Made by a program: the position numbers and the translations under genes. The notes under the pieces are model-generated. The model was not told the DNA's origin. It searched no databases and saw only the letters and a program-made list of their open reading frames with translations. A stretch of 64,000 nucleotides of DNA from JACOND01 sp965202795 (GTDB taxonomy: Bacteria; Bdellovibrionota; Bdellovibrionia; Bdellovibrionales; UBA1609): assembly GCA_965202795.1 (NCBI GenBank), contig OZ241848.1, positions 558,001-622,000 of the forward strand, read 5' to 3'. Shown here one piece after another: positions 1 through 8,113 of this stretch. Numbering within the stretch: position 1 is the stretch's first letter; each line of letters starts with the position of its first letter.

Positions 1-1
1 A

Positions 2-112
2 AAAGATTTTCTGGAGGCGAGGAAGCGCCTTATGCTCACAGAGAAAAGGCTGAGAGAAAGCGGCGCAAAGTCCAAAGGCGGGCTTTTCTCCAGCCTTTTT
101 CAAAAAAAATAA
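2..112 (+). CDS. C-terminal end of an unidentified protein (partial)
   Basis: An open frame runs in from the window edge and ends at TAA 110-112. It gives 36 residues, charged and then ending in Gly-Gly-Leu-Phe-Ser-Ser-Leu-Phe-Gln-Lys-Lys, which looks like a natural basic C-terminus. The rest of the gene lies outside the window, so no family can be named. It is too short to be certain, but its amino acid composition is more protein-like than the other frames here. The 250 bases between it and dut hold no gene I can support. Confidence 0.45.
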   Translation, partial: KDFLEARKRLMLTEKRLRESGAKSKGGLFSSLFQKK

Positions 113-365
113 AGCGCCCCCTCCCCCCCGGCCGCTTTCTGATTTCCAGGCCAGCCCCAGCCTTTTGTCCAGCAATTTGGGCCGGCGCCTGCATGGCGGG
201 GCGCTTTGTGGCAAAATTAAATTCAGGAAACAAACCGCTCCCGGCGGCTGCCCGCGCCGGCGGGGCCGGGCAAACAAAAAGCCTCTGCTTTTAAAAATGC
301 CAGGGAAAAAACAGGCGCCGGAGCAAAATCAAAACTCCCTGCGGAGCGCGCCTGGGGCGGATGAT

Positions 366-815
366 ATGCCAAAGCAAACTCTAAAGATAAAAAAGCTGCC
401 GCATTTTAAAGGGAGGCTTCCTGAATACAAAAGCGCGGGGGCCAGCGGCTTTGATTTGCGGGCGCGGCTTGAAAAGCCAGTGACGCTCAAGCCGGGGCAG
501 AGGGCGCTTGTTCCCACAGGCTTAAGCTTTGAGGCGCCGCCGGGATTTGAGCTTCAGTCCCGCCCCCGAAGCGGCCTGGCTTTAAAGCAGGGGCTTTCGG
601 TTTTAAACGCGCCGGGGACTGTTGATTCTGATTATCGGGGCGAGGTCCGGGTCATTTTGATCAATCATGGCGAAAGCGAGGCTGTGATTCAGGATCAAGA
701 CCGAGTGGCGCAGCTGGTTTTGTGTCCGGTTGTCCGGGCTGTGTTTGAGGAGAGCCGGGATTTGAGCGATACTCAGAGGGGAGAAGGCGGCTTTGGCAGC
801 ACTGGCCTTAAATAG
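366..815 (+). CDS. dut: dUTP diphosphatase
   Basis: Hydrolyses dUTP to dUMP and pyrophosphate, which keeps uracil out of DNA and supplies dUMP for dTMP synthesis. The 149-residue product has the usual length of a trimeric dUTPase. All five family motifs are visible in order: SAGASGFDLRA near residue 25, RPRSGLA near 65, GTVDSDYRGEV near 83, DRVAQLV near 112 and RGEGGFGSTG at the C-terminus. The frame is open further upstream to about 165, but ATG 366 fits the family N-terminus and the upstream part is low-complexity. The last codons lie inside a 40-bp sequence that is repeated 63 bp downstream, at the start of the next gene. Confidence 0.95.
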   Translation: MPKQTLKIKKLPHFKGRLPEYKSAGASGFDLRARLEKPVTLKPGQRALVPTGLSFEAPPGFELQSRPRSGLALKQGLSVLNAPGTVDSDYRGEVRVILINHGESEAVIQDQDRVAQLVLCPVVRAVFEESRDLSDTQRGEGGFGSTGLK

Positions 816-888
816 CTTTGAATTTGAAGCGATGCCCAGAGAAAAAGAGGCGGCTTTGGCAGCGCGGGCCTTAAATAGCTTTGAATTT
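786..888 (+). repeat. Direct repeat of the dut 3' end
   Basis: About 40 bp (786-825), covering the last dut codons and its stop, recur at 849-888 with only a few mismatches. The offset is 63 bp, a multiple of three. The second copy sits in the N-terminal coding region of the next gene, so a tandem duplication of the dut end seems to have added residues to its neighbour. Confidence 0.8.
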
Positions 889-2361
889 TTGTCAGGCGGG
901 CGAAAAGCTGCCCTGATTTTTCTTTTGCTGCCGGCCTTTTTGGCAGCTGAAAGCGCCCCGGCTGCCGCCGCCGCAAAACAGGCCCGCGCGGGGGCGGCCG
1001 GAAAAAACAAGCCTCAAAAAAAGCCGCAAAACAACAGGGGGTTTTCTGTCCCTCCGGTCAAAAAAACAGATGTTCTGGCGCGCATGGGGCTTAAAAAAGA
1101 CGATGTGATCCAAAACCTTAACGGGAAGCCTGTTTCATCCAAAAAATCTTTTTTAAAGCGGCTGAGAAGAATGAGATTTAAGCGGGGCTTTTCCCTTGAG
1201 CTGGAGCGCGGCAGCCGCCGGCTCCGCTTTGTCTACAGGAAAAGCGGGAAGGGCCAGTTTCGCCTGAGCAAAAGAGCCGCCATAAAAAGCCGGGCCAAAA
1301 TCGCCAAAAGAGGCAGAGGCGGGGCAAAAAAAAGCCGTCTCAGAGCCGGCTCAAGGCTCCCCGCCTCCGCGGCGCCGGCGGCAGCCGGCCATTCAAAAAA
1401 ATCGGCTGCCGGCCATTCAAAAAAATCGGCAGCCAGAGCCTTAAAAAAAACAGCGAAAAAACCCAAAAAAAGCTCCAACAAAAAGGCCGCCGCCAAAAAA
1501 AAGCCTAAAAAAAACAGCTGGGCAAAAAAACACAGGCGCATACTTCAAAACGGCCTTGTGACCGCTCCAAGAGCTTTAATTTACGAAAAGCCGAGTTTTG
1601 ACTCTAAGCAGATCTATGCTTTGCCTGCCGGGGAGCCAGTCATTATGTCCAAAAAAATTGTCCGCCCGCCGCACAGGTTCGGCAGCTTTTACAAGGTGTT
1701 TATCACAGAGCCGCGGAAAGTTGTCGGCTATATTTCTGAAATTGAGGCTGAGGCGGAGTTTGTCAAACGCGGAGGGAAATATCTCCCAAACCCCCGATAC
1801 AAAAAAGCCGCAAGGCAAATCAGCGCAGAGGGGGCTGAAAGCATGTATAAGCTGGCGGATGGGGCCAGCCCGCGCCAGGAGGATTCAATTTCCTCTCTGC
1901 CGCCGCCCGCGCGGGGCGGAAAGCGCCGCTATGTGGGGTTTTCAGCCGGGGCTCCGAGCCTTTCTGTTTCCCAGCCGCCGGCGAGGGAGGATTTTCATTT
2001 TGGCTTAAAATTCAGCGGCTACAATCTGCTGATTTCCTCCTGGAATATGGATTATAATTTAAGCCTCAGCCTGTTTAACCCCTATTATTTGCATGGGGAT
2101 ATTTTGACGGGGTATCCGCTGCTCCGCGGCATGAGGTTTTATATTTATCTGCTGGCCGGCCTTCAGCTTAATGTGGATATCAATGCCGAGTCGCGGCGCC
2201 AGCCGAAAGTCTCGCCGGGGATGCTTGGCGCGCTCTCCCTGTTTGCCCCTTTTGGCAAAAGGCTGATTTTTCGCGCGGACTTAATGGGAGGCTGCGAGTT
2301 CTATGACTGCCGGACAACCTTATTGCCGGGGGGGCGGATATCCGCTCAAATTGGATTTTAG
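832..2361 (+). CDS. Exported PDZ / Lys-rich / SH3-like protein with barrel-like C-terminus
   Basis: Not assigned to a known family. From ATG 832 the 509-residue product has a hydrophobic signal-like stretch (about residues 24-40, ending in Ala-Ala-Glu-Ser-Ala). A short PDZ-like module follows (ARMGLKKDDVIQNLNGKPV, then a basic strand pair), resembling the C-terminal PDZ of type II secretion GspC-like proteins. Next is a very Lys/Ala-rich linker of histone H1 type with two copies of AAGHSKKS (DNA near 1384-1430). An SH3-like stretch follows (about residues 235-310). The C-terminal 130 residues alternate hydrophobic and polar residues and end in Phe, as in outer-membrane barrels. The frame is open to TTG 793, inside dut, but ATG 832 is the better start. 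The role is unknown; cell-envelope location is inferred. Confidence 0.7.
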   Translation: MPREKEAALAARALNSFEFLSGGRKAALIFLLLPAFLAAESAPAAAAAKQARAGAAGKNKPQKKPQNNRGFSVPPVKKTDVLARMGLKKDDVIQNLNGKPVSSKKSFLKRLRRMRFKRGFSLELERGSRRLRFVYRKSGKGQFRLSKRAAIKSRAKIAKRGRGGAKKSRLRAGSRLPASAAPAAAGHSKKSAAGHSKKSAARALKKTAKKPKKSSNKKAAAKKKPKKNSWAKKHRRILQNGLVTAPRALIYEKPSFDSKQIYALPAGEPVIMSKKIVRPPHRFGSFYKVFITEPRKVVGYISEIEAEAEFVKRGGKYLPNPRYKKAARQISAEGAESMYKLADGASPRQEDSISSLPPPARGGKRRYVGFSAGAPSLSVSQPPAREDFHFGLKFSGYNLLISSWNMDYNLSLSLFNPYYLHGDILTGYPLLRGMRFYIYLLAGLQLNVDINAESRRQPKVSPGMLGALSLFAPFGKRLIFRADLMGGCEFYDCRTTLLPGGRISAQIGF

Positions 2362-2517
2362 CTGTCAGGAAAATAAGGGGCGCGGGCCGCCTGTGACTTG
2401 ATCCGCAGGGGATTCCGCCTGTTTCAGAACATTGTCAATGGCCAGCTGCTCCATAATCATAGCAAAAAACATGCTTTGACGCAAAAAATCCTTCATCGCA
2501 GGCAGCCAGATCCTGGA

Positions 2518-3923
2518 TTATGGGCAGTTGTTTATTGTGATTGAGCCATGTCTATGCCTTCCAGAACACAACTTTGCAGAGCCTTGAACCACGGCATTGC
2601 CGCCAACCTCCGCATGGCCGCCAACCTCGCCGGCGCCAACCCGCGCATGGTCTGTAATTTTTGCCCTTGAAAGAACCTTCGCGCTGCCAAAAACCCGCGC
2701 CCGTCCGCCAATCCGCGCGCGGCCCTTAACATGCGCCTGGTCATAAACCTTCGCATGGCCAAAAATCCATGCGCGGCCTTCAACCACAGCCCTGTTGGAA
2801 ACATGCGCGCTGCCCTTAACATGCGCGCTGCCCTTAACATGCGCGCGGCCGGCCACTTCCGCATTGCTGGCAACTATAGCCCTGCCGGCAACATGCGCAT
2901 CCCGATAAACCTGCGCGCTGCCCATAATTTTAGGCTCTCCATAGACATGCGCATTGCCATAAACCCGCGCGTTGTCAGTAATTGTTAATCGGTACATTGT
3001 TCCACTCCCTGTTATGTTAGGATTCCAATAAACTTTTGCATTTTTTTTAATATCCACAGAGCCTTTAACTTTCGCTATTCCGCAAACTGAGGCATTAGGC
3101 CCCACAAAAACAGAGGCGGCGACTTCTGCGGTGTCCGCCACAAAGCCCCCGCCATTAGAATGAGGCCCGCCTGGAAGCCCGCCGCAGGGATTGTTAGCCT
3201 GCGAGGCGGGGCCGCAGGCCGTCACATAATCGCCGGCGCCATCGGACAGATTCTCAGTTTGGGCCTCTGCTGCTGTTTTGGCTGTGACCGTAATCCCGGA
3301 AAGCTCCCAAACAGCGTCCTTGTTTTGTCTTTCCATCAGGCCCTCAATGCTTGTCTTGGATTTTAAAATGATCCGGCCTTCTGCGGCGCTTGCAGCATTA
3401 TAGGAAAATTCCAGCTTTTCAAACTTATCTATGCCAAGGCTTTTCAGTTTTTGCTTTGCGGCGCTGTCTGTTAATTCCCCGGCTGCATTTTTGGAAAAAT
3501 CCCAAACTGTGGCCGGAGCAGCGGCGCTGTCCTTGACGGCTGCAATCTCAAAGGCTCTGTTTCCATCGGAATCAGCGGCGCTTAGCTTTGTCCCCTTCAG
3601 CGTGTTTTTGCAGTCCCATGCCTTCCCCATAAACAGCTGCGCGCCGTCCGCGCCCCGCCGATTGACTTCCATCCGCGCGATCCGCTTTTCCATGGCCAGA
3701 AGGCTGATCTTTTGCTGAATAAAGCTTTGGGTTGTCCCCATAACCACAACCATGCCAATGGCGGCCCCGGCCAAGGCTCCTAAAAGCGAAAAGCCGGCCG
3801 GGCCGGCCGGCAGTTTAAAGGCGGCTCTAAAGCGAAGGGCTAAGCCGCGGACAAACCGAGAGAGAGAGAGAGAGAGACGAGCGCTGCGGCTGAGGCGCCG
3901 AAAATCATCAATAAAGCTTTCAT
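2518..3923 (-). CDS. Prepilin-like LbH fusion, currently out of frame (phase OFF)
   Basis: The 3' part (3774 down to 2518) is a long open frame. It encodes the prepilin-like hydrophobic segment, a conserved domain of about 170 residues (contains FMGKAWDCKNTLKG and VWDFSKNAAGELT), the cysteine cap (NPCGG ... ASVCG) and about 25 hexapeptides of type A-x-V-x-G-x, ending in a Cys-containing tail. By homology with the genes at 34277 and 39524 translation should begin at ATG 3921-3923. That frame enters a (TC)10 tract and meets TAG just downstream. The only in-frame initiator offered by the long frame is a TTG inside the membrane segment, which is implausible. Calculated from the sequence, 9 or 12 units would restore the frame. 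I read this as a phase-variable gene in the OFF state; permanent inactivation is the alternative. Confidence 0.75.
3858..3877. repeat. (GA)10 / (TC)10 dinucleotide tract
   Basis: Ten uninterrupted GA units on the plus strand (TC in the coding direction) lie 45 bp inside the gene starting at 3923. The equivalent tracts in the paralogues at 35176 and 41246 have 18 and 23 units. With 10 units the upstream ATG frame terminates shortly after the tract. Confidence 0.95.
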
Positions 3924-4199
3924 GTTTAAAATGATAGCCGCGGATGGCCGCCGAAACAAGCTTTTTTCGGCGCTCCGGCGGGAAAACTGTCCCATAGCTT
4001 ATTCATGGCTTGAGAATTTTCCCGGAAAGCAGCCAAAAGCCCCTGGAGCGGAGCATTGAGCTTTAGATAGTGGGGAGTCTCAAGCAATGAGGGGGCGGCC
4101 TGGAGATGGCGCCGGCAAAAAAAATCAAAACCTCTGCTTTCATGACCAAGCCCTTAGGACCAAAAAAAAGAGGGGATATGGCCGGCTGCGGCATAAAAA

Positions 4200-4560
4200 A
4201 GCCTGAAAAAGCCCCAGCTGATTTTGCTGGACGGCCCTTGGGGATCTGGAAAGGCCCAAATGGTCCGCTTTATGGGGGGGGTTGGGTGTTCCAGAGAGCG
4301 AAATTGGCTCGCCGGGCTTTGGCCTCATCAATATTTACAGCTGCTCCAGGGGGCTGGCCTGTCTCCCGCGCTGATCTGTTTCGGCTTGGAGAGGCCTCGC
4401 CCTCAAGCAGGCTGCTCCGGCAGAGCCTCCAGCTCCAGAAGAGCCTCCGGCTCCAGAAGAGCCTCCGGCTCCAGAAGAGCTAAAGCTTAAAGGGGAAGAC
4501 CTGGAGTCCACAGGGTTTTGGGATTTGTTTTGCGGGCCGGCCGGGGGCGGCAGCATTACA
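4200..4560 (+). pseudogene. tsaE: Broken tsaE (tRNA t6A biosynthesis ATPase)
   Basis: TsaE is the P-loop partner of TsaB/TsaD in making N6-threonylcarbamoyl-adenosine on tRNA. Its parts are here in the right order but in different frames. First is a Walker region (LDGPWGSGKAQMVRF, with Thr of GKT changed to Ala). Next is GSPGFGLINIYS, entered after a G8 run near 4276. Then comes RADLFRLGEA near 4365-4395, and last DLESTGFWDLF near 4525 in a further frame. At least three frame changes and the altered Walker Thr argue for real decay rather than one sequencing error. Three 18-bp repeats encoding Pro/Ala/Glu lie inside. Since TsaE is usually needed for growth, an intact copy is expected elsewhere. 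Confidence 0.75.
4423..4476 (+). repeat. Three tandem 18-bp units
   Basis: Units 4423-4440, 4441-4458 and 4459-4476 differ at one base only. In the frame that continues to the tsaE C-terminus they encode a repeated Glu-Pro-Pro-Ala-Pro-Glu. Confidence 0.9.
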
Positions 4561-4568
4561 GGCCCTGT

Positions 4569-5273
4569 TTAATGATCCCCTGAAGTGATATGACCGCTTG
4601 TTATCCTTCCTTTGCTGACTTTCGCTGCGCCGGAAATCCTTGCATCGCCTCTAATACTTGCGGATCCGTAAACCCGCGCCTGGCCAAAAACCCGCGCTTT
4701 GCTGTAAATCGCTGCATAGCCGTAAATCTGCGCATAGCCATAAACCTGCGCATCGCCGAAAACATTTGCATTGTCTGAAAGCTTCGCATGGCCGAAAACC
4801 CGCGCTTTGGCGGAAACCCCCGCAGCGCCGCCAACCCGCGCATGGCCAAAAACCCGCGCATGGCCGCCAATCCGCGCGCTTTTAAAAACCTGCGCGTTTT
4901 CATAAACAACCGCTTTGAAGATAACCTGCGCCTGGCCATAAACCCGCGCATGGCCTTTAACTTGCGCTCTGCTGGAAATTATTGCCTCTCCATAAACCTG
5001 CGCATTTTCGGAAACCACCGCCTCGCCGGAAACCCGCGCATTGCCGCCAACCTGCGCATTGCCGCCAACCTTCGCCTCGCCAGAAACCCGCGCTTTGCCG
5101 CAAACAGCCGCTTTAGGCCCCACAAAAGCCGTTTTGGCCACAGTGGCCGCGGCCGCCACAAAGCCCCCGCCGTTGGCATGCGGGGCCCCTTTTGCTCCAG
5201 GGCCGCATGGCGTGTTTTTCGCGCCAGCGGAAAAGCTGAAAATCAGCAAAGCCGAAACAATTAGTTTTTTCAT
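4569..5273 (-). CDS. Exported LbH (hexapeptide repeat) protein
   Basis: The 234-residue product has a clear signal peptide (MKKLIVSALLIFSFSAGA, cut before KNTPCG). A cap of about 50 residues follows, with Pro-Cys-Gly, HANGGGFV and Ala-Val-Cys-Gly, and then about 28 hexapeptides of pattern V-x-G-x-A-x to the C-terminus (SGHITSGDH). The pattern fits left-handed beta-helices, in the style of the YdcK beta-solenoid family. No catalytic residue pattern of LbH acyltransferases is seen, so a structural or surface role is inferred. ATG 5273 is chosen because it opens the signal peptide and follows GAAGGGA; the frame reaches 5288. The upstream promoter lies in dispersed repeat A. The palindrome ACAGGCCCTGT follows the stop. 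Confidence 0.85.
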   Translation of the reverse strand: MKKLIVSALLIFSFSAGAKNTPCGPGAKGAPHANGGGFVAAAATVAKTAFVGPKAAVCGKARVSGEAKVGGNAQVGGNARVSGEAVVSENAQVYGEAIISSRAQVKGHARVYGQAQVIFKAVVYENAQVFKSARIGGHARVFGHARVGGAAGVSAKARVFGHAKLSDNANVFGDAQVYGYAQIYGYAAIYSKARVFGQARVYGSASIRGDARISGAAKVSKGRITSGHITSGDH

Positions 5274-5299
5274 GACAATCCCTTCCATGGTTTTTTTTG

Positions 5300-5480
5300 C
5301 AGACAGCCTGTTTATACCGCGCTCCGGCCCGGCAGATCAAGCTCCGGCCTGGATTTTTAGGCTTGCCGGGGATCTCTGGACAGCGCGCGCCCTCAGACAA
5401 TTACACATGCCAGAATTTATATCAGAAATAAGCGTAGCTTATAGACAATGGATGGCCTTTTGCCTGAGCCTTTTGCCGGC
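5300..5480 (-). repeat. Dispersed repeat A, copy 1
   Basis: A segment of about 170 bp, read on the minus strand, matches 13385-13565 (plus strand) and, over most of its length, 6490-6635 (plus strand). It carries a TTGATC-N18-TATAAA promoter-like pair in all three copies and lies just upstream of an LbH gene here and at 6664. Confidence 0.8.
5311..5340 (-). promoter_or_regulatory. Sigma70-type promoter inside repeat A
   Basis: On the minus strand TTGATC (5340-5335), an 18-bp spacer and TATAAA (5316-5311) lie about 40 bp upstream of the LbH start at 5273. The same pair and spacing occur in the copies at 6584 and 13524. Confidence 0.65.
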
Positions 5481-5506
5481 GCCCGGCCCGCGGGGGCTTT
5501 TTTTTG
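5475..5506 (+). terminator. GC-rich hairpin with T-run ahead of LbH promoter
   Basis: A GC-rich stem (CCCGGCCCGCGGGGGC) is followed by eight T residues, directly upstream of the promoter at 5508. Similar hairpins precede the promoters at 7356 and 15167, so each cassette appears insulated from upstream transcription. Confidence 0.55.
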
Positions 5507-5507
5507 C

Positions 5508-5536
5508 TTGACTTGCTGGCGAAAGCTCTCTATATT
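5508..5536 (+). promoter_or_regulatory. Sigma70-type promoter of LbH cassette
   Basis: TTGACT 5508-5513, a 17-bp spacer and TATATT 5531-5536, then a short leader with AAGGAGGTG 5557-5565 six bases before ATG 5572. The block from -35 to the start codon is nearly identical at 7356-7421. Confidence 0.85.
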
Positions 5537-5571
5537 CCCCGCATAAACTAAAAAATAAGGAGGTGTTTGCC

Positions 5572-6270
5572 ATGAAAAATCACTTAAAACCGGCTTTTTT
5601 GAGCGCTTTCCTGATCTTTGGGCTTTCCGCCGCCGCGGAAGACACTCCCTGCGGCCCCGGCGTGACGGGCGCTCTTCATATCAACGGCGGGGGCTTTGTG
5701 GCGGACACCGCGAGGGTGGAAGACAGCGCTTATGTTGAGAGGCCGATGGGTAAAATTACATATCTCCCTAAATTTCGAAAGGGCGAGCTCTATTCACTAG
5801 ACATAAACTATGAGCGTACGGATGGCGCTGCAGTTTGCGGCCAGGCGCGGGTTAGCGGCAAGGCGCGGGTTACTGACAATGCGCTGGTTGATGGCAATGC
5901 AGAGATTTCCGGCAATGCGCGGGTTTCCGGCAATGCGCTGGTTGAAGGCCATGCGAAGGTTTCCGACAATGCGCGGATTGAAGCCTTTGCATGGATTTAT
6001 GGCTATGCAAAAGTTTCAGAGAGCGCGCATGTTAAAGGCTTTGCGCGGGTTTTCGGCGAGGCGCGGGTTAACGGCCATGCGCTGGTTTCCGGCTATGCGA
6101 GGGTTAGCGGCGGTCATGTTTTCGGCAGCGCAAAAGTTTTCGGCAAGGTTGCTTACGATGCGCGGGTTGGCGGCAGCGCAAGGATTGGGCATTATGCGCT
6201 GGTTAACGGCAGCGCGGAAGTCTCAAAAGCCCATCTGGAAAACGGCAAGATATCTGTAGGGATTCATTAA
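5572..6270 (+). CDS. Exported LbH (hexapeptide repeat) protein
   Basis: The 232-residue product starts with a signal peptide (MKNHLKPAFLSAFLIFGLS..., cut near AAA-EDTPCG). Next is the family cap with Pro-Cys-Gly and Ala-Val-Cys-Gly. An insertion of about 20 residues (around VERPMGKITYLPKFRKGE) splits the cap and is missing from its relatives. About 25 hexapeptides follow, ending KISVGIH. The DNA of the helix is a string of imperfect 18-bp units. ATG 5572 has an ideal ribosome binding site; the frame extends only to GTG 5563, inside that site. Promoter and terminator hairpin lie directly upstream and the palindrome ACAGGGCCTGT is 16 bp past the stop. Secretion across the inner membrane is predicted; function is unknown. 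Confidence 0.88.
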   Translation: MKNHLKPAFLSAFLIFGLSAAAEDTPCGPGVTGALHINGGGFVADTARVEDSAYVERPMGKITYLPKFRKGELYSLDINYERTDGAAVCGQARVSGKARVTDNALVDGNAEISGNARVSGNALVEGHAKVSDNARIEAFAWIYGYAKVSESAHVKGFARVFGEARVNGHALVSGYARVSGGHVFGSAKVFGKVAYDARVGGSARIGHYALVNGSAEVSKAHLENGKISVGIH

Positions 6271-6285
6271 ACCCGAAGAGATTAA

Positions 6286-6296
6286 ACAGGGCCTGT
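6286..6296. repeat. Post-stop palindrome ACAGGGCCTGT of LbH genes
   Basis: This 11-bp palindrome, usually followed by AATG, lies within about 20 bp of the stop of most exported LbH genes. Plus-oriented copies: 6286, 7301 (core only), 8129 and 11752. Minus-oriented copies: 4558-4568, 13890-13900, 33107-33117 and 36178-36188. It is not found after the prepilin-like members. A GC-rich hairpin often follows. Confidence 0.85.
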
Positions 6297-6489
6297 AATG
6301 CTTGCCGCCCCCGCCCGGCCCGCGCGGGAGTTTTTGTTATGCCTCTCTGGGAATATCCGCCCTGGAAAAACAGCTGATGTTCAGATCCCGGGGGGGAAAG
6401 GCAGCCTCCCTCCCCGGCGGCCATGGCGTTGAAGGCGCCCCCCTGCCAATATGATTCCCTCCCTTTAGGGCCAGCCCTATGGCTTGCCA

Positions 6490-6635
6490 TCTTGCTTTTT
6501 GGTATAAATTCTAGCCCATGCAATTGTCTGAGAGCGCGCGCTGTCCAGAGATTCCCAGAAGGCCTAAAAATCCAGGCCGGGGCTTGATCTGCCGGGCCGG
6601 AGCGCGGTATAAACAGGCTGTCTCTGGCGGATCAG
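6490..6635 (+). repeat. Dispersed repeat A, copy 2
   Basis: Matches the repeat at 13385-13565 in the same orientation from the TATAAATTCT-like start through GGTATAAACAGGCTGTCTC, and 5300-5480 in reverse. Its TTGATC (6584-6589)-N18-TATAAA (6608-6613) pair lies about 50 bp before the LbH start at 6664. Confidence 0.8.
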
Positions 6636-6663
6636 AGGCTTTAACAGCCATGGAGGGCTTATC

Positions 6664-7296
6664 ATGAAAAAAATAATCATTTCAGTTTTTCTGATTTTTG
6701 GGTTTTCCGCTGGAGCGCAAAACACACCATGCGGCTCCAGAGTAAAGGGCGCCCCTCACAGCAGCGGCGGGGGCTTTGTGGCCTCCACAGCCTTTGTGGC
6801 CTCCACAGCCTTTGTGGGGAAGTTTGCGGCTGTTTGCGAAAATGCGCGGGTTTTTCGCAAGGCGCGGGTTAGCGGCAAGGCGCGGGTTAGTGGCAAGGCG
6901 CAGGTTTTTGCCTATGCGCGGGTTAGCGGCAAGGCGCGGATTTCCGGCAATGTGGGGATTGCCGATTTTGCGTCAGTTAGCGGCGATGCGATGGTTAGCG
7001 GCAAGGCGTGGGTTGAAGGCAATGCGCGAATTTATGAATATGCGAGGGTTGCCGGCTATGCGCAAATTAAGGGCAAAGCTCAGGTTTCCGGCCATGCGCA
7101 GGTTGCCGGCTATGCGAAAGTTTGGAGCAATGCGACTGTTTCAGGCAGCGCGCAGGTTTTCGGCAAAGCTCAGGTTTTTGAAAATGCGCAAGTTGCCGGC
7201 AAAGCTCAGGTTTCCGGCCAGGCGATGGTTTATGGCAATGCGCGAGTCCACAAAGCCCATATAAAAAAAGGCTATATATCTTCAGGAAATCATTAA
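6664..7296 (+). CDS. Exported LbH (hexapeptide repeat) protein
   Basis: The 210-residue product has a signal peptide (MKKIIISVFLIFGFSAGA, then QNTPCG), the cap with two conserved cysteines and about 26 hexapeptides (runs such as ARVSGKARVSGKA), ending KKGYISSGNH. Within the cap the DNA for ASTAFV is duplicated in tandem near 6781-6810. ATG 6664 follows GGAGGGC. Its leader matches that of the broken gene at 10207 and is driven by the promoter inside repeat A rather than by the TTGACT promoter of its neighbours. Function is not known; a surface or secreted beta-solenoid is inferred. Confidence 0.87.
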   Translation: MKKIIISVFLIFGFSAGAQNTPCGSRVKGAPHSSGGGFVASTAFVASTAFVGKFAAVCENARVFRKARVSGKARVSGKAQVFAYARVSGKARISGNVGIADFASVSGDAMVSGKAWVEGNARIYEYARVAGYAQIKGKAQVSGHAQVAGYAKVWSNATVSGSAQVFGKAQVFENAQVAGKAQVSGQAMVYGNARVHKAHIKKGYISSGNH

Positions 7297-7317
7297 AAAC
7301 CAGGGCCTGTAATGCTT

Positions 7318-7353
7318 GCCGCCCCCGCCCGGCCCGCGGCGGCTTTTTTTTTT
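7318..7353 (+). terminator. Rho-independent terminator
   Basis: GCCGCC and GGCGGC arms enclose a GC-rich loop and are followed by ten T residues. It ends transcription of the LbH gene at 6664 and sits immediately before the next cassette promoter at 7356. Confidence 0.75.
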
Positions 7354-7355
7354 GC

Positions 7356-7384
7356 TTGACTTGAAGGCGAAAGCTCTCTATATT
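7356..7384 (+). promoter_or_regulatory. Sigma70-type promoter of LbH cassette
   Basis: TTGACT 7356-7361, 17-bp spacer, TATATT 7379-7384, then AAGGAGGTG 7406-7414 before ATG 7421. Near-identical to 5508-5572. Confidence 0.85.
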
Positions 7385-7420
7385 CCCCGCATAAACTAAA
7401 AAATAAAGGAGGTGTTTATC

Positions 7421-8113
7421 ATGCAAAATCACTTAAACCCGGCTTTTTTGAGCGCTTTCCTGATTTTCGGCTTTTCAGCCGCCGCGGAAAACACTCCCTG
7501 CGGCCCCGGCGTGACGGGCGCTCTTCATATCAACGGCGGGGGCTTTGTGGCCGCCACGGCCACTGTGGCCAAGACCGCTTATGTGGGGCCTGATGCGGCT
7601 GTTTGCGGCCATGCAAAGGTTTTGGATAATGCGCGGCTTTCCGGCCATGCGCTGGTTGAAGGCAATGCGCGGGTTGGCGGCGATGCGCTGGTTGAAGGCA
7701 ATGCGAGGGTTTTCAGCGATGCGAATGTTTCCGGCAATGCGCGGGTTTTAGACAATGCTTTTGTTTTTGGCGAGGCGCGGGTTGACGGCCATGCGCTGGT
7801 TTCCGGCTATGCGAGGGTTTTGGGCATGGTTAGCGGCCATGCGCATGTTTACGATCAGGCGCGGGTTGGCATCAATGCGCGGGTTTACGGCCATGCGTGG
7901 GTTCATGACAGAGCGTGGATTGATAAAAATGCGAATGTTTATGAAAATTCGCGGGTTTTGGGCCAGGCGCGGGTTTTCGGCTTTGCGGTGATTTTCGGCA
8001 ATGCGCAGGTTTTCGGCAATGCGCAGGTTGGCGGCAATGCGCGGGTTGGCGGCAATGCGCTTGTCTCCAAAGGCCATTTAACAACCGGCGAGATCACTTC
8101 AGGGGAGCATTAA
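7421..8113 (+). CDS. Exported LbH (hexapeptide repeat) protein
   Basis: The 230-residue product opens with a signal peptide (MQNHLNPAFLSAFLIFGFS, cut near AAA-ENTPCG). The cap (HINGGGFVAATATVAKTAYVG, Ala-Val-Cys-Gly) and about 28 hexapeptides follow, ending GEITSGEH. The first 40 codons are almost identical in DNA to the gene at 5572, while the helix region has a different order of 18-bp units, as expected if recombination shuffles the repeats. ATG 7421 is set by the ideal ribosome binding site. The palindrome follows at 8129. Envelope or extracellular location is predicted; no enzymatic motif is seen. Confidence 0.88.
   Translation: MQNHLNPAFLSAFLIFGFSAAAENTPCGPGVTGALHINGGGFVAATATVAKTAYVGPDAAVCGHAKVLDNARLSGHALVEGNARVGGDALVEGNARVFSDANVSGNARVLDNAFVFGEARVDGHALVSGYARVLGMVSGHAHVYDQARVGINARVYGHAWVHDRAWIDKNANVYENSRVLGQARVFGFAVIFGNAQVFGNAQVGGNARVGGNALVSKGHLTTGEITSGEH

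Larger units (their letters stand above)
6271..6663. other. Intergenic stretch between LbH genes
   Basis: Holds the palindrome at 6286, a weak GC-rich hairpin with T-run near 6304-6336, and repeat A at 6490-6635 with its promoter. I see no gene in it. Confidence 0.7.

Noticed and set aside
4106..4483. ORF of 125 residues overlapping the tsaE remnant
   Set aside because: Only a middle piece (RADLFRLGEA) is real tsaE sequence; the rest is out-of-frame or low-complexity.
6286..6296. Post-stop palindrome as an integron attC site
   Set aside because: It is only 11 bp, without the paired R and L boxes of attC, and no integron integrase is in the window.
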